Below are positions 7,889 to 16,406 of a stretch of 64,000 nt of DNA, in pieces. The translations under genes were made by a program, and so were the position numbers. The notes beneath the pieces are model-generated. The model was not told the origin of the DNA, did not search any database, and worked only from the letters and a program-made list of their open reading frames with translations. The stretch covers positions 1-64,000 of the forward strand of contig ONKO01000014.1 in the NCBI GenBank assembly GCA_900318445.1. The letters are read 5' to 3'. The first letter of the stretch is position 1; each line of letters begins with the position of its first letter. The stretch comes from an uncultured Bacteroidales bacterium (lineage in GTDB: Bacteria; Bacteroidota; Bacteroidia; Bacteroidales; UBA932).

Positions 7889-10801
7889 TTACAAGATTCG
7901 GCCTTGAATCCACTGTGCGGTGTGCATGAAGTAATAACTACAGCCACTGGTGCCCTTGTAGGTGTGCGTCTCGCTTCCTTCAGGATGGATGAACATCAAA
8001 TCCGAATTGAAATACTTAAGAAGTCCATTGCGATAGCGATTATAGCTTTTGAATGTGTCATTCGGCGGCGCCGGCATAAACTCCATCCTGGCCCCGCCAT
8101 CCGTACCAGGTCCTGTAAAAAAGCATTCGTGCCACCCAGGCTCCCACTCGTGGTTGCTGTGCTGGTACCAGCAGTCGTCGTGGACCTTGAAAAGTAGGCC
8201 ACCGCGTTCCATGACTCTTTGCGCATTGGTATTATGTGCATCTTGAACCGTGCAGCTTCCGGAATGCAAAGCCATACCGTCCCACTCCCATGCCCATTCA
8301 ATGTCGTACTGGCGATTGGTGTGAGTGGTGCGGACGTCGGGCCAGGCGGCGCCAAGGCCGTCGGCGGTGTAGGCGGAGGCATCTCCCAGATAGTCGGTGT
8401 ACACTTCCATGGTCTGGGACACCATATCGGCTACGCCACGCGCCACCACGGCGCCGTGAAGGAAGAGACGGCCGCGGTAGAAGGGCACGGCCGAGTAGAG
8501 TCGCTCGTGCGAATAGCGGTTCTCCACGTACCCATACAGGGCGAACGTGCCGGCTTTCCGCTGCGTGCGGGCGAGCGTGACAGAGCTCCAGGAGACGGTG
8601 CTGCCGGAGCGCGAGAACAGGCCCGAGAGCTCGCTGTTCATGCCGGTATCCCCCTGCAGCATGGCCGCTATTCCGTAGTAACTGCTTCCGGCCTGGATGG
8701 TCGGGAGTGTAGTAGAGTAAGTATTGGTTGAATATCCTCCCAGCACCTGGCTCAGCACCGAGAAATCCTGAATATCCTTAGCCGTATTTAAAGTAACGCT
8801 GGAGGGAAAGGCGCTGAAGGGGTTTACGGAACGGACGGTGGCACGTGCGGGAGAGATACCGGCAGCAGCCGCCTTGGGCGCTACGGAGAGGTAGCCGATG
8901 GTAGTCCCCGCCGCATCGGGATAGGAATCGCCGCCCGCATGGAGTGCCTTGGCGTGCAGGGTAATGGTGCCGTAGCCGGACGGGCAGGAGGTCTCCAGAA
9001 GGGGAGACGTTACGCTGGGACGGAAGGCCAGGAGTTCGTCGTAGAGGTCGGCCGCCAGATACGAGCCGACAGCCGTGGCGGTAGCGGAGGTGATGCGCCG
9101 GCTGAGGGTCCCGGAAGCGCCGCTGTAACTGGCACTGATGCTGCTGCCGGAAAGGCCAGTGGCGCCGGTTTTGGCCTCGGCTCCGTCGGGATTGACGTAA
9201 CACGCCGTGGCGTTCAAACGAAGCTGGGGCGCCGCTACCCTGAACGTAATCTCTTCATCCTGACCGGTTTCCTCGCAGGTAGCAAGGACCGTAACCTCTC
9301 CGGCCCCGAGGACGTTCACCATCTGCGACTGCTGGTTGGCGGCCGCCGAGAGCCGTACGAGCTCGCTCCCGCCCGTTACCGTATACTCCACGGTGGCCGA
9401 CGGCTTGTCCAGCTGGGCGGCCACCAGCCGGCCGCGCTGCGCGACGTAGCCCGGCGCCCCCGCATCCCACTTGAGCCCAAGGGGCGCACTCACATCGAAT
9501 GTGACCACATTGGAGGCCACTTTTCCATCGGCCGATATTACCTGCAGGGTGTGCGTGGTGCGAAGGGCGGCCTTCTGCCCGGGCGTCACCGTGAGCCGGT
9601 CTCCCGAGGCGCTCCCGTCGTAGGACCAGCCGATGGCGCCCGCCGCCTGGCCCGCTGTCCCGGCGGCCTGCTTGACCCCGTCCACGTAGAAGTCCCAGCC
9701 GTAGGGCCAGTCGTCGATGTCCTTGGCACCGCGCACCCAGCTGGCCCCGCCGTCGCGCGAAAATGAAACGTACACACTTTTAGCGCTGCTTCTCTTGAGC
9801 TTTCCTAAACTGTTAATTTCCAAGTGACTGTCTTCGCTGGAGGAAAGCACCAGCCTGCGCCCGTCCGTAACGCCGCCCGCATCGATTGTCCAGCCGTCGG
9901 CCCTCCACAGAAGGCCGTCCCAGGTGAGGGACAGCTGCGCCGAGTAGCGCGTGTTGCGCTTCACGCTTCCGAGGTAGCCCCGGTACACCACCGTGCCGTC
10001 CACGCCGTCGGCCGAGCCGTCCTTGTTTCCCTGGTACTCGATGTACGTAGCCAGCTCCGGCTTGGTCTGGCTGTTCTCGGGTACGTACAGCCCTATCTTT
10101 ACGTGGCTGAGGTCGCTCTCGTCGGCTGTCGTGAAGATGTGGCTGTCAAAGGGCGCGTCAAACAGGTCGGACACTCTGGTAGCCATAGATGACGCGAAGG
10201 GCCGAAGCCGGCGGCTGGCCTGCCTCAGATACAGATGCTCTGAGAGCAGGACAGGGGTTGTGCCGCCGGTGAGCCCTTTTTTGTCTATGGTTACTTCCAC
10301 TTTGGCGAAGAGCCTTCGTAGTGGGATGGAAACGCTTCCTCCACTTCCGGAAAAATGGCCCGTCCCTGCCATGGGGAAACCCGTCCTCAGAAGGTCGGCG
10401 CTGGGGGAAAGGAGAAAAGAGAAACGCTCGAAGGCCAGCGGCTCTCCCGGCAAGGCGGGAAGGTTGACGTCGCCCATGTTGGCGAAGACATAGAAGTCGA
10501 CCGGAACGCCCGCCGGGAAGCGGAAGCTCCCGCTCACCGTGGCGCCGTCGGCCGAGCGCAGGAAGGCCTTTTTCCAGAATCCGGATTCGGTGACCCCGTA
10601 GATGGTGACGGAGACAAGGCGGGAAAGCGCGGCGTCGTCAAACAGCGCCGACTTGGTGCCCCCGTCGGGCTCGGCCGCCGTGGTGAACGCGACCGTCTGC
10701 TCTTCCGGGACAGCCGGCGCCTCGGGGAGGCGCGAGCAGCAGGCCAGGCAGGCCGATGCCACTGCGAGGCACAGGGCTTTTGTCGCAAAACTAGTACTCA
10801 T
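7889..10801 (-). CDS. large fimbrial tip-like lipoprotein (DUF4906-type)
   Basis: Protein of 970 residues, last gene of the fimbrial operon. It starts with a lipoprotein-type signal (MSTSFATKALCLAVASACLACC). A fimbrillin-like N-terminal region follows, with YGVTESGFWKKAFLRSADG and later FARKVEV-like strands around residues 40-230. The middle is a long array of Ser/Thr-rich beta segments, and the C-terminus is rich in Trp, His and Cys (CWYQHSNHEWEPGWHECFF). In Bacteroidales loci of this kind the large last gene usually encodes a tip or accessory subunit. The frame is open much further upstream, but only the ATG at 10801 gives a signal peptide; it overlaps the upstream stop by 11 bp. Surface exposed; ligand unknown. 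Confidence 0.72.
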   Translation of the reverse strand: MSTSFATKALCLAVASACLACCSRLPEAPAVPEEQTVAFTTAAEPDGGTKSALFDDAALSRLVSVTIYGVTESGFWKKAFLRSADGATVSGSFRFPAGVPVDFYVFANMGDVNLPALPGEPLAFERFSFLLSPSADLLRTGFPMAGTGHFSGSGGSVSIPLRRLFAKVEVTIDKKGLTGGTTPVLLSEHLYLRQASRRLRPFASSMATRVSDLFDAPFDSHIFTTADESDLSHVKIGLYVPENSQTKPELATYIEYQGNKDGSADGVDGTVVYRGYLGSVKRNTRYSAQLSLTWDGLLWRADGWTIDAGGVTDGRRLVLSSSEDSHLEINSLGKLKRSSAKSVYVSFSRDGGASWVRGAKDIDDWPYGWDFYVDGVKQAAGTAGQAAGAIGWSYDGSASGDRLTVTPGQKAALRTTHTLQVISADGKVASNVVTFDVSAPLGLKWDAGAPGYVAQRGRLVAAQLDKPSATVEYTVTGGSELVRLSAAANQQSQMVNVLGAGEVTVLATCEETGQDEEITFRVAAPQLRLNATACYVNPDGAEAKTGATGLSGSSISASYSGASGTLSRRITSATATAVGSYLAADLYDELLAFRPSVTSPLLETSCPSGYGTITLHAKALHAGGDSYPDAAGTTIGYLSVAPKAAAAGISPARATVRSVNPFSAFPSSVTLNTAKDIQDFSVLSQVLGGYSTNTYSTTLPTIQAGSSYYGIAAMLQGDTGMNSELSGLFSRSGSTVSWSSVTLARTQRKAGTFALYGYVENRYSHERLYSAVPFYRGRLFLHGAVVARGVADMVSQTMEVYTDYLGDASAYTADGLGAAWPDVRTTHTNRQYDIEWAWEWDGMALHSGSCTVQDAHNTNAQRVMERGGLLFKVHDDCWYQHSNHEWEPGWHECFFTGPGTDGGARMEFMPAPPNDTFKSYNRYRNGLLKYFNSDLMFIHPEGSETHTYKGTSGCSYYFMHTAQWIQGRIL

Positions 10802-11630
10802 AATCGATGTTCTCTTGTTCCCAGGGGATGATCTCCACCCGGAAGTCGGTGGTCTTGAAATTGATGCCGATGAGGATGTCGGGCAGGTTCTTCTCCTGCC
10901 ACGTGATGCCGCCCATCTCGCGCATGATGCCGCCCAGGTTGTAGCTGTGCGCCAGGCCCTCCACGGGGTACAGGCCGGGTTTTCCGTAGAGTTCGAGGAG
11001 CAGCTGGTCATCGGCCTGCCTGGGCAGGATGAGCCGGAATACGCCGGCCTCCGTTTCCTCGGCGGTGCAGGCGAAAGCCCCGGTGACGGGCGCCCCGGTG
11101 AGGGCGTCAATGCCGCAGGTGTTGGCGCGAATGACAATGTCAAAGGGAAAGGCCGCCTGCCCCTCCGGGCTCCAGTCTCCCGCATTGAGAAACTGGAGCG
11201 TGACGCAGCTGTGCTCCTTGACAAACTCCACGGGGACGGTGAATTCCTCGGGCTCCACGATGCTCAGGAAGGAAAACCGGAACAGCGGGTCGAATCCGCT
11301 CCCGGGCGGGATCGTCCACCGCACACCGTCCTCCAGGCGGCACCGGCGGAATCCCAGCACGCCGGCGCCGCTGACGGCATCGGCCTCGCGGATCCCCAGG
11401 GAGAAACTGCGGCCCTCCAGGGCCCGGATGGTGGTGGTGTCGCTGCCCAGGATGAGCCGGTCGGGGTAGCGGCAGGCGTTGACATGCACGCGGTCTACCG
11501 TTCCGAAGGCCCCCGCGTTGAAGATGTCGAAGTACAGGAGGCTGGGACAGGCTGTCCGGTCTTCCAGGACAGAGTGGCGGCAGGAGACAAGCGCCAGGGC
11601 CACCCCCAAAAGGGACAGAATCCGTTTCAT
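10791..11630 (-). CDS. FimB/Mfa2-family fimbrial anchor subunit
   Basis: Lipoprotein of 279 residues with signal MKRILSLLGVALALVSC. The mature start CPSLLYFDIFN and the strand phrase VDRVHVNACRYPDRL fit the FimB/Mfa2 family, which anchors and limits the length of type V fimbriae. It lies 16 bases after the fimbrillin gene and overlaps the next gene by 11 bp. The frame runs on upstream to 11771, but that extension lacks a signal peptide and would run into the fimbrillin gene, so ATG at 11630 is preferred. Confidence 0.8.
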   Translation of the reverse strand: MKRILSLLGVALALVSCRHSVLEDRTACPSLLYFDIFNAGAFGTVDRVHVNACRYPDRLILGSDTTTIRALEGRSFSLGIREADAVSGAGVLGFRRCRLEDGVRWTIPPGSGFDPLFRFSFLSIVEPEEFTVPVEFVKEHSCVTLQFLNAGDWSPEGQAAFPFDIVIRANTCGIDALTGAPVTGAFACTAEETEAGVFRLILPRQADDQLLLELYGKPGLYPVEGLAHSYNLGGIMREMGGITWQEKNLPDILIGINFKTTDFRVEIIPWEQENIDYEY

Positions 11631-11646
11631 GACCGGACAACCTTTA

Positions 11647-12777
11647 TTAATACTGATAGTTGAGCTCGATAGTCTGGTCCCAATCCAGCACGGTGATGGT
11701 GGGCTGGGCCAGGCCCGGACTGGTTTTGGAGTCGTCGTTGTCGTTTGTCTTTCCCAGCATGGAGATGACAACCCCTACCTTATATTTCTTATTGGCTTCC
11801 AGGACGGGAAGGTCGAAGGTGTAGTAGTAGTCCTTGTCCTTGAAAGGCTTGTCGTAGTGGTCGGCCGAGGTGGAAATGAGCGCGTGGATGACAAGGCGTG
11901 TGGGACGGGGGTCAAACTCGGAAGGGGTTCCTCCCTTTACGTCGGGGTCCTTCACCGTGGCATTGGGATAGACGTAGAGGGTGCGGTTGACGGCGAACGC
12001 CGTGCTGGTGACGGGCCCCAGGTTGCACAGGTCGTAGGTGACCGGGAGCGGTGTCTGGTCCAGCTTGGTCTTGTTGTACCAGTAGGCGGGCGTGCGGCGC
12101 TCATCATCCGTGAGCACCATGGGAAGACCGGTTGTGGTCTTACTGGAGGCATTTACCTCGGACTGGACGCCATAGGGCGCCTTCCCCACAACGTTCTTTA
12201 CGTAGATTTCCTTGATCGTGAACGTGCTGCCTTCCAGGGTGGACCCGGCAAAGCTGGTGGAAATGGTGGCCAGCTGGATGGCCGATGCCAGTTTCTTCAC
12301 GTAGACGGTGCACTGGGCGGGCGTGGTGGAGCCGGCCTTGTATTCATCTACGTGGACCGACGCCTTTCCGCTCATCACGAGGCTGCTCTGGACGCCCGTC
12401 GCCGCCACTTTGTTGTGGGAAAGGTCCGAAAGGTCTCCCTCCAGGCTGGAGATGCTGGTGTGCTTCAGACGGGGCGCATTGACGATGGCGTACACCACTT
12501 TGTCGCCGATGCCGGTGGTGAGGGAATACGACGTGCCCGAACCTGTTTTGTAAAGGTCGGTTTCCAGACTGCCGTTTTCTGTGAAAACGAAAAACTGGAC
12601 GGAGTTGATCTGATTCTCTTTCATGGCAGCGTCGGATACCTTGGTGGCCGGGTCTTCTCCCAGCCGGACAATCAGTTGCCCCTGCGGCCCGCTGACGGCT
12701 GTTTCTGTGGGGTTGGTTTTTTGACACGATACGGCTGCCAGAAGGGCCAGGGCCGCAAAGAAAAGGTTTTTTTTCAT
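11647..12777 (-). CDS. FimA/Mfa1-type major fimbrillin
   Basis: Lipoprotein precursor of 376 residues with signal MKKNLFFAALALLAAVSC. Strand patterns INSVQFFVFTENGSLE and DKVVYAIVNAP near the N-terminus match the N-terminal domain of Bacteroidales fimbrillins. The C-terminal strand ends ITVLDWDQTIELNYQY; in these fimbriae the last strand takes part in donor-strand polymerisation after protease cleavage of the N-terminus. It lies 10 bases after the OmpA-like gene. Start chosen at ATG 12777 for the signal peptide; the frame extends 14 codons upstream without one. Confidence 0.85.
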   Translation of the reverse strand: MKKNLFFAALALLAAVSCQKTNPTETAVSGPQGQLIVRLGEDPATKVSDAAMKENQINSVQFFVFTENGSLETDLYKTGSGTSYSLTTGIGDKVVYAIVNAPRLKHTSISSLEGDLSDLSHNKVAATGVQSSLVMSGKASVHVDEYKAGSTTPAQCTVYVKKLASAIQLATISTSFAGSTLEGSTFTIKEIYVKNVVGKAPYGVQSEVNASSKTTTGLPMVLTDDERRTPAYWYNKTKLDQTPLPVTYDLCNLGPVTSTAFAVNRTLYVYPNATVKDPDVKGGTPSEFDPRPTRLVIHALISTSADHYDKPFKDKDYYYTFDLPVLEANKKYKVGVVISMLGKTNDNDDSKTSPGLAQPTITVLDWDQTIELNYQY

Positions 12778-12787
12778 GATAATACTG

Positions 12788-14725
12788 TTAGAATGATTCG
12801 TTTTTGTTGTCCCGGTCAAGGCCGTAGCGCTCTACGAGGACATGGATTTCGGGGTCCAGGTTGCCCCGGAAAAAGAGGGACCGCTCTTCCCGGCAGGCAT
12901 CCATGAAGCACTGGACGGCCAGCGCATCTTCCTGCCGCCTGGCGTGGAGAAGGGCCATGAGATAGTTTACCTGCGGGGTGCGGGGCTGCTCCCGGAGAAT
13001 GTTTAGGGCCGACGCGTTGAGTTCCAGCGCCAGGCACGCAAGGGCGGTGTTCAGGTCCCGGTACGGGCGCAGAATTTCCAGGGCGGACGTGTAGTCGCGC
13101 TCCCGGAGCAGCTCCAGGCCCCGGCGGTACACCGTGTCTGGCTCGGTGGTGTGCACCGTGTCCTTGACCATGCCCCTCCGGCTGAGATAGAAGTCGAAGG
13201 TTACCCTTCTCAGGCGCGGGTACAGGTTCTGCCGCAGATGCGGGTAGTACGGCTGCTCTTTGAGGGCCTTCTCCCGCTTCCCGGCCGGGAGCGCCATCAC
13301 CGCCTGGAAAGCCGTCTTCTGGGCAGGCGTGAGGCAGGTATCGGCCTCCACAAGCCTTTCCAGGAGGGTCCAGTTCTCGCCGCGGCTGCGGGAGAGGAAG
13401 CGGAGTGCGGGCGCAGCCGCGGGAGCCGGGCCGATGGCTTCGCTGCCGTCCTCCCGCACGCTGACGCGGAATCCTGCGCTGCGGGCGGCGGAGTCCCGGT
13501 AGTGCGACACCACCTCGCGGAAGTGGCCGGCGACGGACGCTGCCCGCCGTTTTGTCAGAAGCGCGTTGGCCTGGAGACTCCCTTCCGGGGAAGCGAAGGC
13601 CTCGATGACGATGGAGTCGGTGAGGAAGGTCTCGCTGCCCTCCAGCTCGAGGATCTGCTTCCGGATGCGCGCCATCTCCGAACGGTTGCCGGAGAGGTCC
13701 TCGTCCAGCTCCCATCGGCCACTTCGGAACGCGAGTTCGCAGGACGTGTGACCGGTGACCCGGCGTTCCACCACCTTTTTCACATAGCGTTCGATGGGAC
13801 TGGCAAGGTCTGACAGCGAGCTGATGTAAAAGGCCAGCGGAGGCGTGTCCGGCATGGTGTACAGCTTTACGTCGTCCTCATAGATGGCACCGGAGAGCAC
13901 TACTTCCACCTTTTTCAGGCGGGGCCGGGTGCGGAGCGTCTGCACGTACTCGTACTGCAGGTCTTCGTCGGTGCTTTCGAGCACGGTGTCCAGCCGCACG
14001 CCCTCCGTGATGATGGGGGAGTGCACGTACTGGGAAAACACCTTGTCCCGCTCCTCCCACTTTCGCCGGTGATAGCGTTTGAGCATTTTCCGGGTGTAGT
14101 GAAGGAGGGCCGCCTGCTCGTCGGGGCCGAAGCTTTCCTTGTCCGTGAGGTTCCGCTCTATCCAGATGCGGAGGTTTCTCCAGTCCACAAAGCGCGTGGA
14201 GTCGGTGATGATGGAGCGGAGGTACCGCTCGTACATCCGGTAGCCCCTGAGTTGCTCTTTCCGGTAGTCGGCGCCCGTGACAATCACCTCGGGGAGCGTG
14301 AGGGTATCGGCCTGCACGTACAGCCTGGGGCTGAGCCTGAGCTGCCATCGGCTGTCCTGCATGGCGGCGGGGACGTGGATGTCGAAGCGGATGTCCACCG
14401 TGCCCAGGCGCTCGGCGATGTTGCGGAAGCGGGCCGTGATGACCGCCGCGTCAATGACCTCGTGGGCCACCATCTCGCCGGTATCCTCGTCCAGGACGGC
14501 CTTCATGAGAATGACTTCCCGGCCCTCCGGATCCCGGTAGGTGATGGTGTCGCGCGTTCCCGTGCGGACGATGCGCCGCTCTTCCTCGAGCTCGCCCCGG
14601 GACAGGCCCAGGCTGGCCTGCATTTCCTGCCTGCGCACCTGACGCAGTTTGGCGCTGCCGCCGCAGGCCCATGCCAGTGCGAGGACAAGGAGCATGATGC
14701 CGATGGTTCCTGTTTTCGCGCGCAT
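12788..14725 (-). CDS. OmpA-like lipoprotein of the fimbrial locus (DUF3868-type)
   Basis: Protein of 645 residues with lipobox LAWAC (Cys21). The long middle is charged and of mixed alpha/beta character. About residues 355-420 contain an OmpA/MotB-like segment (SIVIEAFASPEGS then LLTKRRAASVAGHFREV), which in this family binds peptidoglycan. The last 150 residues look like helical repeats (LELLRERDYTSALEILRPY), possibly TPR-like. Genes of this kind sit between the DUF3575 gene and the fimbrillin gene in Bacteroidales Mfa-type loci and probably tie the fimbrial base to the wall. It lies three bases after the DUF3575 stop. Confidence 0.72.
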   Translation of the reverse strand: MRAKTGTIGIMLLVLALAWACGGSAKLRQVRRQEMQASLGLSRGELEEERRIVRTGTRDTITYRDPEGREVILMKAVLDEDTGEMVAHEVIDAAVITARFRNIAERLGTVDIRFDIHVPAAMQDSRWQLRLSPRLYVQADTLTLPEVIVTGADYRKEQLRGYRMYERYLRSIITDSTRFVDWRNLRIWIERNLTDKESFGPDEQAALLHYTRKMLKRYHRRKWEERDKVFSQYVHSPIITEGVRLDTVLESTDEDLQYEYVQTLRTRPRLKKVEVVLSGAIYEDDVKLYTMPDTPPLAFYISSLSDLASPIERYVKKVVERRVTGHTSCELAFRSGRWELDEDLSGNRSEMARIRKQILELEGSETFLTDSIVIEAFASPEGSLQANALLTKRRAASVAGHFREVVSHYRDSAARSAGFRVSVREDGSEAIGPAPAAAPALRFLSRSRGENWTLLERLVEADTCLTPAQKTAFQAVMALPAGKREKALKEQPYYPHLRQNLYPRLRRVTFDFYLSRRGMVKDTVHTTEPDTVYRRGLELLRERDYTSALEILRPYRDLNTALACLALELNASALNILREQPRTPQVNYLMALLHARRQEDALAVQCFMDACREERSLFFRGNLDPEIHVLVERYGLDRDNKNESF

Positions 14726-14728
14726 GGC

Positions 14729-15286
14729 TCAGAAGATTAGCTGGATGGCAATGCGGGCGTCGGGGAACCAGAATAGCTTTTCGCCGCTTTCCAGGGTGAG
14801 TCCGCACACGGGGCAGGCATAGCGGGTGTATTTTTTCCATCCGCCCCAGGCGCCGAGGCCCAGGTCCAGGTTCCACAGGCTGCTGAGCATGACGGAATAG
14901 CCGCCCCAGAGCCCCATCCCAAAGGCGTCTCCTTCTTCCGATTCCCGGGAAAGCACTCCGCCACCGTTGTACACGGAATAGCGGAGGCTGGCGCCGGCCC
15001 ACCATCCGGAGTAGACGTGCCAGGGCCACCAGCGCAGCCCGCCCCAGTACGAGTTGTGGCGCATCTGCATCTGGCTCTCCGGCTTTCCGGCCCGGAAGGT
15101 CCATGGGTTGAGCGCGGCCCCCGCATGGAGGGATACTTTGGGGGAAACGGCAGCCGATGCCTCGGCGTTGAGGGTCCCGAGGGCCATCCAGTCCACGGCA
15201 TTGGTGCCGACGGAATAGCGCTGGGCCCCGGCGGGAAGGGTGAGGCCGGCCGACAGAAGAATCGTAAGAAGGAAACGCTTCATCAT
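14729..15286 (-). CDS. DUF3575 family outer-membrane protein
   Basis: Protein of 185 residues with a signal peptide ending LTLPAGA. The start of the mature part, RYSVGTNAVDWMALGTLNAE, and the aromatic strand patterns that follow match DUF3575, a small beta-barrel-like family found at the head of fimbrial operons. A Cys pair in CPVCG is unusual for an outer-membrane barrel. It lies 13 bases downstream of the ssb-like gene and directly upstream of the OmpA-like gene. A second ATG at 15283 is equally possible as start. Confidence 0.8.
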   Translation of the reverse strand: MMKRFLLTILLSAGLTLPAGAQRYSVGTNAVDWMALGTLNAEASAAVSPKVSLHAGAALNPWTFRAGKPESQMQMRHNSYWGGLRWWPWHVYSGWWAGASLRYSVYNGGGVLSRESEEGDAFGMGLWGGYSVMLSSLWNLDLGLGAWGGWKKYTRYACPVCGLTLESGEKLFWFPDARIAIQLIF

Positions 15287-15299
15287 GGGAGGACGGTGA

Positions 15300-15665
15300 T
15301 TAATAGTCGCGCTGGGGCTGCATCTGCTCGCGCTCTTCTTCGCGGGGAAGAAGCTCCACGATGCGGGCGGGGATCTCGACGGAAATGCGGTCGATGTTGT
15401 CCTGCGTCACGTACTTGCGTATGCGCAGGCGTCCTACTACCCGTACCCAGATTCCCTTGCGGATCTGGCTCAGGTCCTGGATGCCTTTGACGCCGGCCCA
15501 GGCCGATACGTTGAACCAGGTGGGCTCCACGGTGGAATTGCCCTCGCGGTCTACGGCCGATGCCTCGGTCACCACCGAGAAATTGCAGACGTGGTTCCCG
15601 TTGAAGGAGTTTACATCGGCCCGGCCGACGACTCCCTTTAATTCGATTCTGTTCAAAAATTCCAT
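15300..15665 (-). CDS. ssb: single-stranded DNA-binding protein, short form without acidic tail
   Basis: Protein of 121 residues consisting of one OB fold: MEFLNRIELKGVVGR at the N-terminus, then FSVVTEA and WFNVSAW, and RVVGRLR before the last strand. It ends in EREQMQPQRDY, so the acidic C-terminal tip (DDxPF type) that recruits repair and replication partners is missing and there is almost no linker. This suggests a paralogue rather than the main cellular SSB. The frame extends upstream to 15764, but that stretch has no SSB homology. It lies 13 bases ahead of the fimbrial genes on the same strand, so it is probably the first gene of that operon, an unusual partner. Confidence 0.82.
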   Translation of the reverse strand: MEFLNRIELKGVVGRADVNSFNGNHVCNFSVVTEASAVDREGNSTVEPTWFNVSAWAGVKGIQDLSQIRKGIWVRVVGRLRIRKYVTQDNIDRISVEIPARIVELLPREEEREQMQPQRDY

Positions 15666-15785
15666 TGTTGGGTGTTTAAGCGTTGAACTTTTGGCGGGGA
15701 TGTGGTGCGCGCTGCCGTTCCCGTCGGATGCAAAGGAAGCGTGTCTTTCCGGATTGTACGGCAAGCGGCGGGCGGGTGGAGTGCC

Positions 15786-15907
15786 GATTTTTCTGTTTTG
15801 ATGGGCAGATTGTGTGTTTTAGCCGGGTTTTCGGTCAAAAAAAACAGGCCCCGGTCTTTTTTTTGACCGATGCCTGTTCTGTGTGGAGTGGCTAAAACAG
15901 AAAAATC
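15786..15907. repeat. nested inverted repeats upstream of the ssb-fimbrial operon
   Basis: Outer pair: GATTTTTCTGTTTT (15786-15799) with AAAACAGAAAAATC (15894-15907), 14 bp, perfect. Middle pair: TGTTTTAGCC (15815-15824) with GGCTAAAACA (15890-15899), 10 bp. Inner pair: GGTCAAAAAAAA (15833-15844) with TTTTTTTTGACC (15857-15868), 12 bp. The right outer and middle arms overlap, so only one of those two pairings can form at a time. This is the main content of the 312-bp gap between ssb and the zinc-ribbon gene; I found no clear TAnnTTTG box facing ssb. Confidence 0.8.
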
Positions 15908-15977
15908 TTCACTGTTTTTCAGCCGATGCTTGTATTTGACGGATCCTTGGCCCATTTTTGCCAAAAACGGCACCGCT

Positions 15978-16406
15978 ATGCTTGTCATCGAAGAACAATT
16001 GGACCAGATTGCCCACTGCCCCATGTGCGGGAAGGTGGTGTCTTACGGAAGGGTGGACCGGCGTTTCTGCAGCGTGGCCTGCAAAAACCGGTACCATAAC
16101 CGTCTGCGCTACATTGAGAAGGAGAAACAGAAAGAGGTGCGGCATGTCATGCGCGTGCTGCATGAGAACAGGGAAGTGCTGGAGAAGCTCATCAAGCTGG
16201 GCATGACCAGCATAGACCGGCTCACGCTCCTGCACCTGGGCTTCAACATGTGCTACTTCACGTCCTTGCAGAAGATCCGGAACCGGTGGGTGTACAGCTG
16301 CCTGGACATCCAGTACGAACTGACCCCCACCCGGATCAAGAACCTGCGGTACCTGTGGGAGGGGGTCGGTGAAGAGACGGCGGCGGGAGAACTTCCTACC
16401 GGATAG
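15978..16406 (+). CDS. small zinc-ribbon protein
   Basis: Protein of 142 residues. A treble-clef-like zinc site with four Cys is near the N-terminus (CPMCGK, then FCSVACKNRYHN), followed by a basic helix (RYIEKEKQKEVRHVMRVL) and a C-terminal region with YFTSLQKIRNRWVYSC. The Cys spacing resembles short zinc-ribbon families that bind nucleic acid, but I cannot name one with certainty. I chose ATG 15978, just upstream of the zinc site; a longer open frame begins at 15870 but would cross the nested inverted repeat. It is divergent from the ssb-fimbrial operon, so it is a candidate regulator of it. Its 3' end overlaps the convergent transporter gene by 11 bp. Confidence 0.62.
   Translation: MLVIEEQLDQIAHCPMCGKVVSYGRVDRRFCSVACKNRYHNRLRYIEKEKQKEVRHVMRVLHENREVLEKLIKLGMTSIDRLTLLHLGFNMCYFTSLQKIRNRWVYSCLDIQYELTPTRIKNLRYLWEGVGEETAAGELPTG

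Noticed and set aside
7889-11224. A longer 1111-residue version of the tip-like protein
   Set aside because: The extra N-terminal 141 residues are Pro, Arg and Ser rich and overlap the FimB/Mfa2 gene; a lipoprotein signal begins only at the ATG at 10801.
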